Shown in pieces: positions 6,626-15,549 of a stretch of 43,469 nt of DNA. Numbering within the stretch: position 1 is the stretch's first letter; each line of letters starts with the position of its first letter. The notes below the pieces were generated by a model. It ran no database searches, was not told the DNA's origin, and saw nothing but the letters and a program-made list of their open reading frames with translations. The position numbers and the translations under genes were made by a program. The DNA is from Candidatus Parcubacteria bacterium (GTDB taxonomy: Bacteria; Patescibacteriota; Minisyncoccia; Phycocordibacterales; JAKAEA01), in NCBI GenBank assembly GCA_019661945.1, contig JAIFWI010000004.1, forward strand, positions 1 to 43,469, in the 5' to 3' direction.

Positions 6626-8197
6626 ATGGACAGACTTCCCATACGCCTTAGTCTGTGGTATTTAATACAACTCCTTTTCCTTTGTAATGCATACTTTTTC
6701 ACGGCTCGGCTAGGATTAAGCCTTGACGCCGTTGGTGGTTTTGCCACTCTTGTCTGGCCGCCAACCGCTATTGCCCTGGCAGCTCTCTATCTGTATGGAT
6801 ATCGTCTCTGGCCAGGAATTTTTCTTGGAGCATTTCTGGTAAATTTGTGGACTGGCGCACCAATCCTGGTTGCACTTGGAATAGGCATCGGAAATACACT
6901 CGAAGCAATTATCGGTATATATCTTTTACATCGTTTCGATGATTCACCTCACCTGTTTGAAAATGTCCGCAGTGTTGTCAAGTTCATATTTCTGGTTGCA
7001 TTTATTGCTACGCTCGTTAGCGCCACTATTGGAGTATTCAGTTTATGGCTTGGAGGAATAGTTCCCTCTTTAAATATACCAATTACTTTGTCCGCATGGT
7101 GGGTTGGAGATATACTCAGCGCCCTGATTATTTTTCCCCTACTCATCATTGTACTTTCAAAAAATTATACCAATACAATAAAATCAAATCCTTGGGAAGC
7201 AATTGGCCTGTTACTTATTACTACTATAATTAACGTTATAATATTTTGGTCACCATCTGGTGAATTGCGCGAAGCATCACTTTTATATCTTGTCTTTCTG
7301 CCGCTTACCTGGTCGGCATTTCGATTTGGTGTTTTTGGTACAGTTATAAGCATTTTCCTGACATCGAGAATTGCCATTTGGAGCACAGTGTATGAGCATG
7401 GTCCATTTGTTCAGATGTCTCTGAGCGAAGGGCTTACCTATTTACAATTATTTATGGCAGTAATTGCTATAACATTTTTGGTTTTTTCGGCAGTGGTTAG
7501 TGAACTGAAAAAAGCAGTAGCGACGCGAGATACTTTCATGAATATTGCCAGCCATGAATTAAAAACACCGATTACTAGTCTCAGACTTTATACACAAGTT
7601 ATAGAAAAACAAATTAACGGTCGTGAAGATATACCTATCCTTACCTCATCCCTATCGAAAATAAATAGGCAAATTGATAAATTAATGACACTTATTGAAG
7701 ATTTACTTAATGTTTCCAGAATTCAGCTGGATAAATTAGAATTACATCAAGAAGCATTTGACCTGCAGGTGCTTGTCCAAGAAGTAGTCAGCGATATTCA
7801 GGTAGATTCCTTACATCATACTATTGTCACCAAAGGGACACTTTCAAAAAATATATTTGCTGATCGAGATCGGATTGGACAAGTTTTGATTAATCTTCTG
7901 AATAATGCAATTAAATATTCTCCGCATGCCGATACAGTGCTTATTGTATTAAAAGATGAGAAGGACAAGGCTCGAGTTATTATTCAAGATTTTGGCATCG
8001 GCATTCATCCTGATCACCATCAGATAATTTTCAATCGCTTTTATCGGATAATAAGCGCCAATAATACTGAGATTCCCGGACTTGGAATAGGCCTCTTTAT
8101 TTCTCAAGAAATAATCCGCCGCCATGGAGGGCAGATAGAAATTAAAAGTGAATTAGGGAAAGGCTCTGAGTTTAGTTTCTGTTTAGCGTGTACATAG
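6626..8197 (+). CDS. MASE1-domain sensor histidine kinase
   Basis: Polytopic N-terminus (VGGFATLVWPPTAIALAALYLYG), HisKA motif ASHELKTPITSL, N-box LLNNAIKYSP, DFGIGI, GLGIGLFIS. Confidence 0.9.
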   Translation: MDRLPIRLSLWYLIQLLFLCNAYFFTARLGLSLDAVGGFATLVWPPTAIALAALYLYGYRLWPGIFLGAFLVNLWTGAPILVALGIGIGNTLEAIIGIYLLHRFDDSPHLFENVRSVVKFIFLVAFIATLVSATIGVFSLWLGGIVPSLNIPITLSAWWVGDILSALIIFPLLIIVLSKNYTNTIKSNPWEAIGLLLITTIINVIIFWSPSGELREASLLYLVFLPLTWSAFRFGVFGTVISIFLTSRIAIWSTVYEHGPFVQMSLSEGLTYLQLFMAVIAITFLVFSAVVSELKKAVATRDTFMNIASHELKTPITSLRLYTQVIEKQINGREDIPILTSSLSKINRQIDKLMTLIEDLLNVSRIQLDKLELHQEAFDLQVLVQEVVSDIQVDSLHHTIVTKGTLSKNIFADRDRIGQVLINLLNNAIKYSPHADTVLIVLKDEKDKARVIIQDFGIGIHPDHHQIIFNRFYRIISANNTEIPGLGIGLFISQEIIRRHGGQIEIKSELGKGSEFSFCLACT

Positions 8198-8214
8198 TAT
8201 AGTATACTGATCCT

Positions 8215-8505
8215 ATGAAAATTCGTAAATCAAACATTGGTTTAGTTTTATCACTCATATATATAGTAGTATCGATATTCTTTATTTCGACTCAGGGACT
8301 ATTGGGAGAAAGTTTCATTACCCTCATTCTCGGCTTGCCGTGGAGCATGATTCCAGCTTTCTTTGAATATGCTCATTCTACCAGTATTATTCTCTATATC
8401 TCGCTTATTGTGCCGCTTATTGTTAACGTATTTGTGCTCTATTGGATTGGCTCATTTTTTGACCGGAAAAAACCTGAGGCTACATTCCCACCTTCCCATC
8501 TTTAA
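8215..8505 (+). CDS. small hypothetical membrane protein
   Basis: Hydrophobic 96-aa ORF; TATACT 6 nt before ATG. Confidence 0.6.
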   Translation: MKIRKSNIGLVLSLIYIVVSIFFISTQGLLGESFITLILGLPWSMIPAFFEYAHSTSIILYISLIVPLIVNVFVLYWIGSFFDRKKPEATFPPSHL

Positions 8506-9671
8506 TTACCGAAGTATAGTTCCGATGGAGATGGTTTACCTAAGAGTTTATGAGCAATATGCTCCCCGGCCATAAAGCAAACAACCTGCGATCCAGCACC
8601 AGAAATTGTTGCTTCGTTTTCAGAGACCTTAATAAAGGGCCCTTGTGACCAATGTTTATTAACTCCAAAATGTCCAGACCAGGTATATTCTATTTCAAGA
8701 TCTAAGTAAGGAAATATTCTTTTTATAAATCCCTGAAGCTGTTTTAAGTGAGGGAAATGTGGATCAGTCTTTCGATGTTTTTTATGTACTACAATACCAC
8801 CAAATCCAAGAAGGATCCGATTATCTTTTGTCAGTTTAAAATAATTCTCATTCTTGCGTGAATCCCAGACGACTTTTTTTCTTTCAGCAAAACCAATTTT
8901 CATGACTTCCTCCGAAGTAAGCGGTCTTGTGACGATAATTGTCGTCCGCAAATTCCTGATATCATCAGATGGATAATCGACATCAATTGCCCAAATAATT
9001 TTTTTGTATTTTATAGTGCCATGATTTGTCCGAGCTATACCATTGATAGCTTGTACCACAGCAGTATTCTCGTATATCCTGACTCCATTCTTCTCAACTA
9101 CCCCGGAAAATCCTTGAACAAATCTTAAGGGATCAACACATAACCCATGTTGCGCAGACAAAACACCATGATTGAAGAGTGGAGAATTAATTTCCTTTTT
9201 TAATTCGTCACCCTCAAGAATTCTTGTCGTACTTTCTATTCTTTTCTCTGCTTCATATTCTTCATATAAATTATTGTAATTCTTGCCTGGGAAACCACAA
9301 ATTAAGGTATCCTGTGACTCTGCATCACAATCTATTGCCTCTGTAGCAATGATCTGTCTTAATGCTCTCAGTGCCTCATGAGTTTTATTCCAAAGAAGAT
9401 GAGTCTTTTCTAGACCATACTCTTTAATCATATCTGTTAAATCTCTCTCGCCCCGGGTTACAAGTGTTCCGGCCGCCTTGCCTGTAGCCCCACTACCGAT
9501 ATACTGTTTTTCTACTAAAACGACATTTTGAGCACCAAATTTTGTTAAAAAATGAGCGGCTGAAACCCCCGTTATTCCCCCGCCGACTATTAAATAATCA
9601 CACTCGATATCTTCCTTGAGCTCTGGACGGATAACATACCCTGGATTTTGCCAAAATATTTCATGTTTCAT
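8502..9671 (-). CDS. FAD-dependent oxidoreductase (DAO family)
   Basis: CDYLIVGGGITGVSAAHFLTKFGAQNVVLVEK Rossmann motif; SGATGKAAG; start set at MKHEIFWQ (TATGCT-N6-ATG). Confidence 0.88.
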   Translation of the reverse strand: MKHEIFWQNPGYVIRPELKEDIECDYLIVGGGITGVSAAHFLTKFGAQNVVLVEKQYIGSGATGKAAGTLVTRGERDLTDMIKEYGLEKTHLLWNKTHEALRALRQIIATEAIDCDAESQDTLICGFPGKNYNNLYEEYEAEKRIESTTRILEGDELKKEINSPLFNHGVLSAQHGLCVDPLRFVQGFSGVVEKNGVRIYENTAVVQAINGIARTNHGTIKYKKIIWAIDVDYPSDDIRNLRTTIIVTRPLTSEEVMKIGFAERKKVVWDSRKNENYFKLTKDNRILLGFGGIVVHKKHRKTDPHFPHLKQLQGFIKRIFPYLDLEIEYTWSGHFGVNKHWSQGPFIKVSENEATISGAGSQVVCFMAGEHIAHKLLGKPSPSELYFGN

Positions 9672-9893
9672 GTCCCTAGCATACCATAAACAACATACCG
9701 CCCGTAAGGGCGGCATATTGAGGCTCTATTCTACATTTATCTTTCGTTAATGAGTAATAGAATTTGATTTTTTCGGTCAAGCTGTACGCACAGCCTGTAG
9801 CAAAAACAATACACTATATACATGAAAATAGTATGAACTATTCCGAGCTCAAGTTTGTGATATACTAAACACGTAAGCTAATATACAAAAATT

Positions 9894-10058
9894 ATGAATA
9901 ATTCATGCGCTACCTGCGGCAAAGAAACCAAAGGTTTTACCTGTAAAATCTGCAATAATCATTTTGAAACAACAGAGACAGCACATGCTGACTGCGAAGG
10001 AGTTATGGAAGCAAAATGCGTCGGCTGCAGCCAAGCCGAGAGCACATGTAGCTGCTAA
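9894..10058 (+). CDS. small Cys-rich putative zinc-ribbon protein (54 aa, absent from the ORF track)
   Basis: Manual translation MNNSCATCGKETKGFTCKICNNHFETTETAHADCEGVMEAKCVGCSQAESTCSC*; 9 Cys with three CxxC; ends 12 nt before the ZIP gene. Confidence 0.7.
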   Translation: MNNSCATCGKETKGFTCKICNNHFETTETAHADCEGVMEAKCVGCSQAESTCSC

Positions 10059-10070
10059 TATCCACCGTTC

Positions 10071-10793
10071 ATGCCTATCATCATAAGCATCGCTACATTC
10101 GTCTTTACGTTTCTCGGAGGTCTGTTTGCTTTGCGGTTTAAAGATAAGCTTCATCTTATTTTAGGCTTTAGTGCTGGCGCAGTTATTGGTGTAGCTTTTT
10201 TTGATTTAATTCCTGAGGCAATTGAATTGGGCAGTTCTGCGTATGATATCGCTACTATTACTTCAATCACTGCATTAGGTTTCATTAGCTACATGATTCT
10301 CGATCGATCTATCATCATGCACAGCCATGTTCACGAAGAACACGATCATGCTCATTCTTATCGCGGCAAATTAGGAGCAGCTAGTTTAGCTATTCACAGC
10401 TTTCTTGATGGCGCAGCCATCGGTTTAGCCTTTCAAGTTTCAGCGGCAGTTGGGGTAATCGTGGCCACAGCAGTGCTCGTCCACGATTTTTCTGATGGCC
10501 TTAACACTGTTAATTTAATTTTAAAAAACCATGGCGGCCGAAAACAAGCCCTGCGCTGGCTTCTTATTGATGCTATCGCTCCTGTTATCGGAGTTATCTC
10601 TACTTCATTCTTTACTCTACCGGAACATAGTTTGGGAGTCATCCTGGCCCTTTTTGCAGGATTTTTCTTATATATCGGCGCCAGTGACCTTTTACCAGAA
10701 AGTCACCACAGTCACCCAACAATTTGGACAACGGTCATGACTATTATCGGCGCAGGCATATTGTATGTCGCTATTCACATCGCTGGTTTCTAG
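10071..10793 (+). CDS. ZIP-family metal transporter
   Basis: HVHEEHDHAH His-rich loop, AIHSFLDGAAIGLAF and HDFSDGLNTVN ZIP motifs. Confidence 0.92.
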   Translation: MPIIISIATFVFTFLGGLFALRFKDKLHLILGFSAGAVIGVAFFDLIPEAIELGSSAYDIATITSITALGFISYMILDRSIIMHSHVHEEHDHAHSYRGKLGAASLAIHSFLDGAAIGLAFQVSAAVGVIVATAVLVHDFSDGLNTVNLILKNHGGRKQALRWLLIDAIAPVIGVISTSFFTLPEHSLGVILALFAGFFLYIGASDLLPESHHSHPTIWTTVMTIIGAGILYVAIHIAGF

Positions 10794-10846
10794 TTTGTAT
10801 CCAAGCTCGACACTATAGTACAATATAAAGTGTAATACACGCTCAT

Positions 10847-12283
10847 ATGCGAAAGCTTTTTATCATTGTACAAAGTCTTACTCTCATTTTCATTCTATTG
10901 TTCTCATTTCCCCTGGCAATCTTCGCTCAGCAAGTCATTCAGGCTAATCCCATAAATCAAAAAGCGACTGTGTTTATTACTCCCCGAAGCGGCACCTTTC
11001 TTGAGGGTTCAACATTTGAAGTACCAATCTTTCTTAATACCCATAATAATAGTATTAATGCTCTTCAGCTTGAGGTGAAATTTGATCCAAAAAAATTATC
11101 AATCGTGAAGCCATCAGGTGGTCAGTCAATTATTGGCATTTGGGTTGAGCCACCAAGTTTCTCAAATACTCAAGGTTTTGTCAGAATTGTTGGTGCCATT
11201 CCAAATAGTATTACTACTGAGAGTGGCTTGATCACGACCATTACCTTCAAAGCTATAGCTTCCGGTCCGACCACAATCTTCATTTCAAAAACCACAAAGG
11301 TTCTGGCTAGTGATGGTTTTGGTTCAGAAGTGCCTACAAGTCTCGATCAAGCTGTCTATACTATTATGCGCCGACCACCGGAAGACGTAAAAGTTTTTTC
11401 TGAAACCCATCCCTTTACTGACCAATGGTACAACAATGACAGTCCGATTGTTTCTTGGGAAAAAAATCCTCAGGTAACTGATTTTAGTTTTACCTATGAT
11501 AATAAGCCGTTCACTATTCCTGACAATATTCCAGATACTGAAGAAACAACAATATCATTTCCAGATTCAGCTGAGGGTATTAGCTACTTTCATATAAAAT
11601 CACGGAAGAAGGATGTGTGGGGAGCAACAACGCACTTCCCGATTCGAATTGACACTACTGCACCTGCAGGTTTTACTCCTCATGTTGAAAGTTTACAGAC
11701 TAAAACTGATGAAGAAAGTAGTCGAGCTATTGTCTCATTCTTTACTACAGATAATCTTTCAGGTATTGATCATTATGAAATTGGTATCATTGATCAGAGC
11801 ACACCCGCAGATGTTTCACCGGCTTTTGTTCAAAGCGAGAGCCCCTTTCTTTTACCGGTAAATACTGAGCATGGTTCGCGCCTTATCGTCAGAGCTTTTG
11901 ACCGAGCCGGCAACGTTCGAGATGTTTCAATGAATGTATCAGTGCCTTTTGCTTTGACTACAGCTATCAGAAGCAACGTGGTTTGGATTCTAGCTCTCCT
12001 TCTTATTATTATTTTAATTTTGCTCCTCATTCACTACCTTATCGGTCATAAGATTTTGGCTAACTTCAAGAAAGCCCTGAAAATTATTCACGATGAAGAA
12101 CGCCAGCCATTTGCAATCGTACCAAGACTTCAACCCCAAGGCGTTTCTGAGCATTTTGAACCCCAATTCCAACAAAAGGCCATGCCTCAACACATTCAGG
12201 TTCCAGAAATTCAGATTCCTGTAGTCCGGCTACCTGAAGATCATATCTACACCCCTAATGCAGATAGCGCCTTGAATCGCTAA
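10847..12283 (+). CDS. cohesin-domain protein with signal peptide and C-terminal TM
   Basis: SGTFLEGSTFEVPIFLNTHNNSINALQLEVKFDPKKLSIVKPS...GLITTITFKAIASGPTTIFI; TM segment VWILALLLIIILILLLI. Confidence 0.8.
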   Translation: MRKLFIIVQSLTLIFILLFSFPLAIFAQQVIQANPINQKATVFITPRSGTFLEGSTFEVPIFLNTHNNSINALQLEVKFDPKKLSIVKPSGGQSIIGIWVEPPSFSNTQGFVRIVGAIPNSITTESGLITTITFKAIASGPTTIFISKTTKVLASDGFGSEVPTSLDQAVYTIMRRPPEDVKVFSETHPFTDQWYNNDSPIVSWEKNPQVTDFSFTYDNKPFTIPDNIPDTEETTISFPDSAEGISYFHIKSRKKDVWGATTHFPIRIDTTAPAGFTPHVESLQTKTDEESSRAIVSFFTTDNLSGIDHYEIGIIDQSTPADVSPAFVQSESPFLLPVNTEHGSRLIVRAFDRAGNVRDVSMNVSVPFALTTAIRSNVVWILALLLIIILILLLIHYLIGHKILANFKKALKIIHDEERQPFAIVPRLQPQGVSEHFEPQFQQKAMPQHIQVPEIQIPVVRLPEDHIYTPNADSALNR

Positions 12284-12290
12284 GCTTTGG

Positions 12291-12296
12291 TATAAT
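12291..12296 (+). promoter_or_regulatory. extended -10 of mutS
   Basis: TGG-TATAAT-N6-ATG; no SD. Confidence 0.65.
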
Positions 12297-12302
12297 AGAT
12301 AG

Positions 12303-14747
12303 ATGAGGCAGTTTAGTACCCCGATGATGCGGCAGTATGCTGCCATCAAACAAGAATATGCAGATTGTCTGCTTTTTTTCCGTTTGGGTGATTTTTATGA
12401 ACTTTTTCTTGAAGATGCTCTAATTGGAGCAAAAGTCCTTGATATTGTTCTTACTCGCCGGCCACGCGGCAAAGACGGCGATGTGCCGATGGCTGGTGTA
12501 CCCTTTCACGCTGCTGATGCTTATATTGCAAAATTGGTGAAAGCCGGTCATAAAGTTGCTATTTGCGAGCAAACAAGTGAACCAAATGGCCGAAGTTTAG
12601 TCGAAAGAGAAGTAGTACGTATTGTTACGCCGGGCACTATTCTAGATGAGAAAAGCCTATCTTCAAAAGAGCACAATTATACGATGAGTCTGGCCATCGC
12701 TGAAAATATAATTGGTATTGCTGTAGCTGATATTTCTACTGGTGATTTCGAGACTCAAGAATATGAATATACCGATAATCTGGCTCATATTATTGCCAAT
12801 GAGTATGCCCGCTTCCGGCCTGCTGAGTGTATTGTCAATTTCGCTGTCTATAATAATCCTACTCTTTTAAAACTTTTGAAACTTGAGAGAAATATCAATA
12901 TTTATTGCTTTGAAACTTGGGATGAGTCAGCCGAGCAAGCCGAAAGATTATTAAAGAGACACTTTGAAGTAAAGAGTCTGCGCGGCTTTGGCCTTCATGA
13001 CAAAGAACATGCCCTTCGAGCTTCGGGAGCTCTTTTAGCATATTTGGCAAATACTCAAAAAAATAATATCGGTCACATAAAAAAGATAACGAGTGTTGCC
13101 TCAGATAATCATGTTGGCCTTGATGCATCAACGATAGCAAATCTTGAACTCTTCGAAACAATTCGAGAAGGTGAAGAACAAGGAGCTTTTATTGGCAGTA
13201 TTGATAGCACTAAGACTGCTATGGGCGGCCGAATGCTTCGAACCTGGATTCGTGAGCCATTGAGAAACAAAAAAGAAATTGAAATGCGATTTCAGGCTGT
13301 GGAAGGCTTGCTTCACGAACGCAGTATCAGAAACAAAACACGGGCAGAGCTTCAAACTTTGTATGATATTGAAAGAATTATCTCGCGGCTTTCAGTTGGC
13401 ATTGGTAATCCCCATGATCTCATTAATTTAAAAAACACTCTTTTTGCTATTCAAAAAACTCATACCCTGCTTTCAGCTATTTCAACTTCCTCGATCCAGG
13501 AGCTCATTCGCGAAATTCCTGATGCCAAACATATCGCTGAACAAATTGATACCTACATTATCCAATTCCCTGCTCTTGATCCTAAAAATGGCGACATTAT
13601 TAATGAAGGAGTTGATAAGGAACTTGATACATTACGCGAAAATATCCGTGATAGCAAACAATGGATTGCCAATTTAGAAACACTCGAACGAAAACGCACC
13701 GGTATCGGCTCACTCAAAGTAAAATTTAATAGTGTTTTCGGCTACTATATTGAAATTACCAAGTCTAATCTTGATTCTGTGCCCGCAGATTACATTCGCA
13801 AACAGACAACCGTTAATGCTGAACGATTTATTACTCACAAGCTTCAAGAATACGAAGACACAGTTTTACGCGGTCAAGAACTGATTAATAAACGTGAGTA
13901 TGAACTTTTTATTGACTTGATTAAAAAAGTTCTGGCTGAAACGCATATGCTGCAGAAAATTTCAGAAAATATCGCTACCCTTGATTGTTTATTGAGTTTC
14001 GCTGATACAGCTGAGCGTGAGCGGTACACAAAACCAATCATTACTTCCGACGGTGAACTTACTATTGAAGACGGCCGGCATCCTGTGGTGGAACAGCTGC
14101 ATGAATCGTCATTTGTGCCGAATAATACCCATCTTAATCAAACTGATCATCAACTTCTCATTATTACAGGGCCAAATATGGCCGGAAAATCGGTGTATAT
14201 GAGGCAAGTGGCATTAATAGTACTCATGGCTCATATGGGCAGCTTTGTACCCGCGCGTCGTGCCTCAATCTCATTGGTAGACAAGATATTTGTTCGAAGC
14301 GGGGCTGCAGACAACATTGGCCGTGGTTTATCAACTTTTATGGTAGAGATGGTTGAGACAGCCTATATTTTAAACCACGCTACCCGCGACAGTTTGATTA
14401 TCATGGACGAAATAGGCCGTGGTACTTCAACATATGATGGCATTAGTATTGCCTGGGCTATTGCTGAATATCTGGTCACTCATCCAGATCACGCCGCAAA
14501 AACTCTTTTTGCTACTCACTATCACGAACTCCAGCAACTAGAAAAAGTCCATCCAAAACGCATTAAAAATTTCCATATGGCCATCGAGGAATCAAATAAT
14601 GCGCCAATATTTTTATATCGCCTCATCCGCGGCGGCGCCCTCGGTTCCTACGCTATTGCCGTTGCTAAACTCGCTGGCGTACCTCAAGAAGTTACCAACC
14701 GCGCCGCCGCACTACTTTTGACATTTACCGAGAAAAAAGAAAAATGA
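12303..14747 (+). CDS. mutS: DNA mismatch repair protein MutS
   Basis: TPMMRQYAAIKQEYADCLLFFRLGDFYELF, Walker A GPNMAGKSVYMRQ, DEIGRGTSTYDGISIAWA, ATHYHEL. Confidence 0.98.
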   Translation: MRQFSTPMMRQYAAIKQEYADCLLFFRLGDFYELFLEDALIGAKVLDIVLTRRPRGKDGDVPMAGVPFHAADAYIAKLVKAGHKVAICEQTSEPNGRSLVEREVVRIVTPGTILDEKSLSSKEHNYTMSLAIAENIIGIAVADISTGDFETQEYEYTDNLAHIIANEYARFRPAECIVNFAVYNNPTLLKLLKLERNINIYCFETWDESAEQAERLLKRHFEVKSLRGFGLHDKEHALRASGALLAYLANTQKNNIGHIKKITSVASDNHVGLDASTIANLELFETIREGEEQGAFIGSIDSTKTAMGGRMLRTWIREPLRNKKEIEMRFQAVEGLLHERSIRNKTRAELQTLYDIERIISRLSVGIGNPHDLINLKNTLFAIQKTHTLLSAISTSSIQELIREIPDAKHIAEQIDTYIIQFPALDPKNGDIINEGVDKELDTLRENIRDSKQWIANLETLERKRTGIGSLKVKFNSVFGYYIEITKSNLDSVPADYIRKQTTVNAERFITHKLQEYEDTVLRGQELINKREYELFIDLIKKVLAETHMLQKISENIATLDCLLSFADTAERERYTKPIITSDGELTIEDGRHPVVEQLHESSFVPNNTHLNQTDHQLLIITGPNMAGKSVYMRQVALIVLMAHMGSFVPARRASISLVDKIFVRSGAADNIGRGLSTFMVEMVETAYILNHATRDSLIIMDEIGRGTSTYDGISIAWAIAEYLVTHPDHAAKTLFATHYHELQQLEKVHPKRIKNFHMAIEESNNAPIFLYRLIRGGALGSYAIAVAKLAGVPQEVTNRAAALLLTFTEKKEK

Positions 14748-14768
14748 CATCCCTGGAAATTCAACAGC

Positions 14769-14787
14769 TTGGGAATTGAGTTCCCAA
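14769..14787. repeat. REP-like palindrome copy 1
   Basis: TTGGGAATTGAGTTCCCAA. Confidence 0.75.
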
Positions 14788-14825
14788 ATTCATAAATATT
14801 TTATCTCGCAATGTATATAATCTAT

Positions 14826-14845
14826 TTGGGAATTGGATTCCCAAG
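14826..14845. repeat. REP-like palindrome copy 2
   Basis: TTGGGAATTGGATTCCCAAG, immediately upstream of the RAYT ATG. Confidence 0.75.
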
Positions 14846-14846
14846 T

Positions 14847-15500
14847 ATGCGAAAAACACCTCTTGTAAACGGCCAGTATTATCATATCTATAATCGAGGT
14901 ACTGAAAAGAGACCAATATTCCTTGATAATTCAGATTTAGATAGATTTTTTGAAGGTATGATTGCCTTTAATTCAGTTAAACCAATTGGTAGTATCTTCG
15001 AATACTCCTTACCCAAAAACAAGAATACCGCTGGGCTTGGGAACTCAATTCCCAAGCTGGCAAACATTATTGCCTATAGTCTTAACCCGAATCATTTTCA
15101 CCTAATCCTCGAGCAAATTTCTGACCAAGGGATTCAAAAGTTTATGCATCGACTGAGCTTAGGCTATACGAACTTTTTCAACCTAAAATATAAAAGATCC
15201 GGGGCTCTTTTTCAAGGAAGATACAAGGCAAAGCATATAAATTTTAATTCTTATCTCCTGCATTTAAGTGCTTATATAAATCTAAACAATAAGATCCACT
15301 ATTACAGGAAAGGTGTTTTTTACAAATCTGGTTGGAGCGAATATGTAAAACTAAGTAAGGATAACTCTATTTGTACTTCAGATATTATACTTCAGCAATT
15401 TAAGAATATTGAGGATTACATCGACTTTGCATATTATTCTGTCCAAAATACCATCGAGCTACGACAAGACGAAGCCTTACAAGGTTTATTCCTAGAGTAA
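14847..15500 (+). mobile_element. REP-associated tyrosine transposase (RAYT, Y1/IS200-like)
   Basis: MRKTPLVNGQYYHIYNRGTEKRPIF, HUH motif NPNHFHLILEQ, LGYTNFFNLKYKRSGALFQGRYKAKHI. Confidence 0.93.
15037..15056. repeat. REP-like palindrome copy 3, inside the RAYT CDS
   Basis: TTGGGAACTCAATTCCCAAG, encoding GLGNSIPKL. Confidence 0.75.
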
Positions 15501-15503
15501 TTC

Positions 15504-15523
15504 CTTGGGAATTGAGTTCCTGA
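15504..15523. repeat. REP-like palindrome copy 4 (3' arm degenerate)
   Basis: CTTGGGAATTGAGTTCCTGAGG just after the RAYT stop. Confidence 0.65.
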
Positions 15524-15549
15524 GGAATTTGATATACTGATTATGTCTT

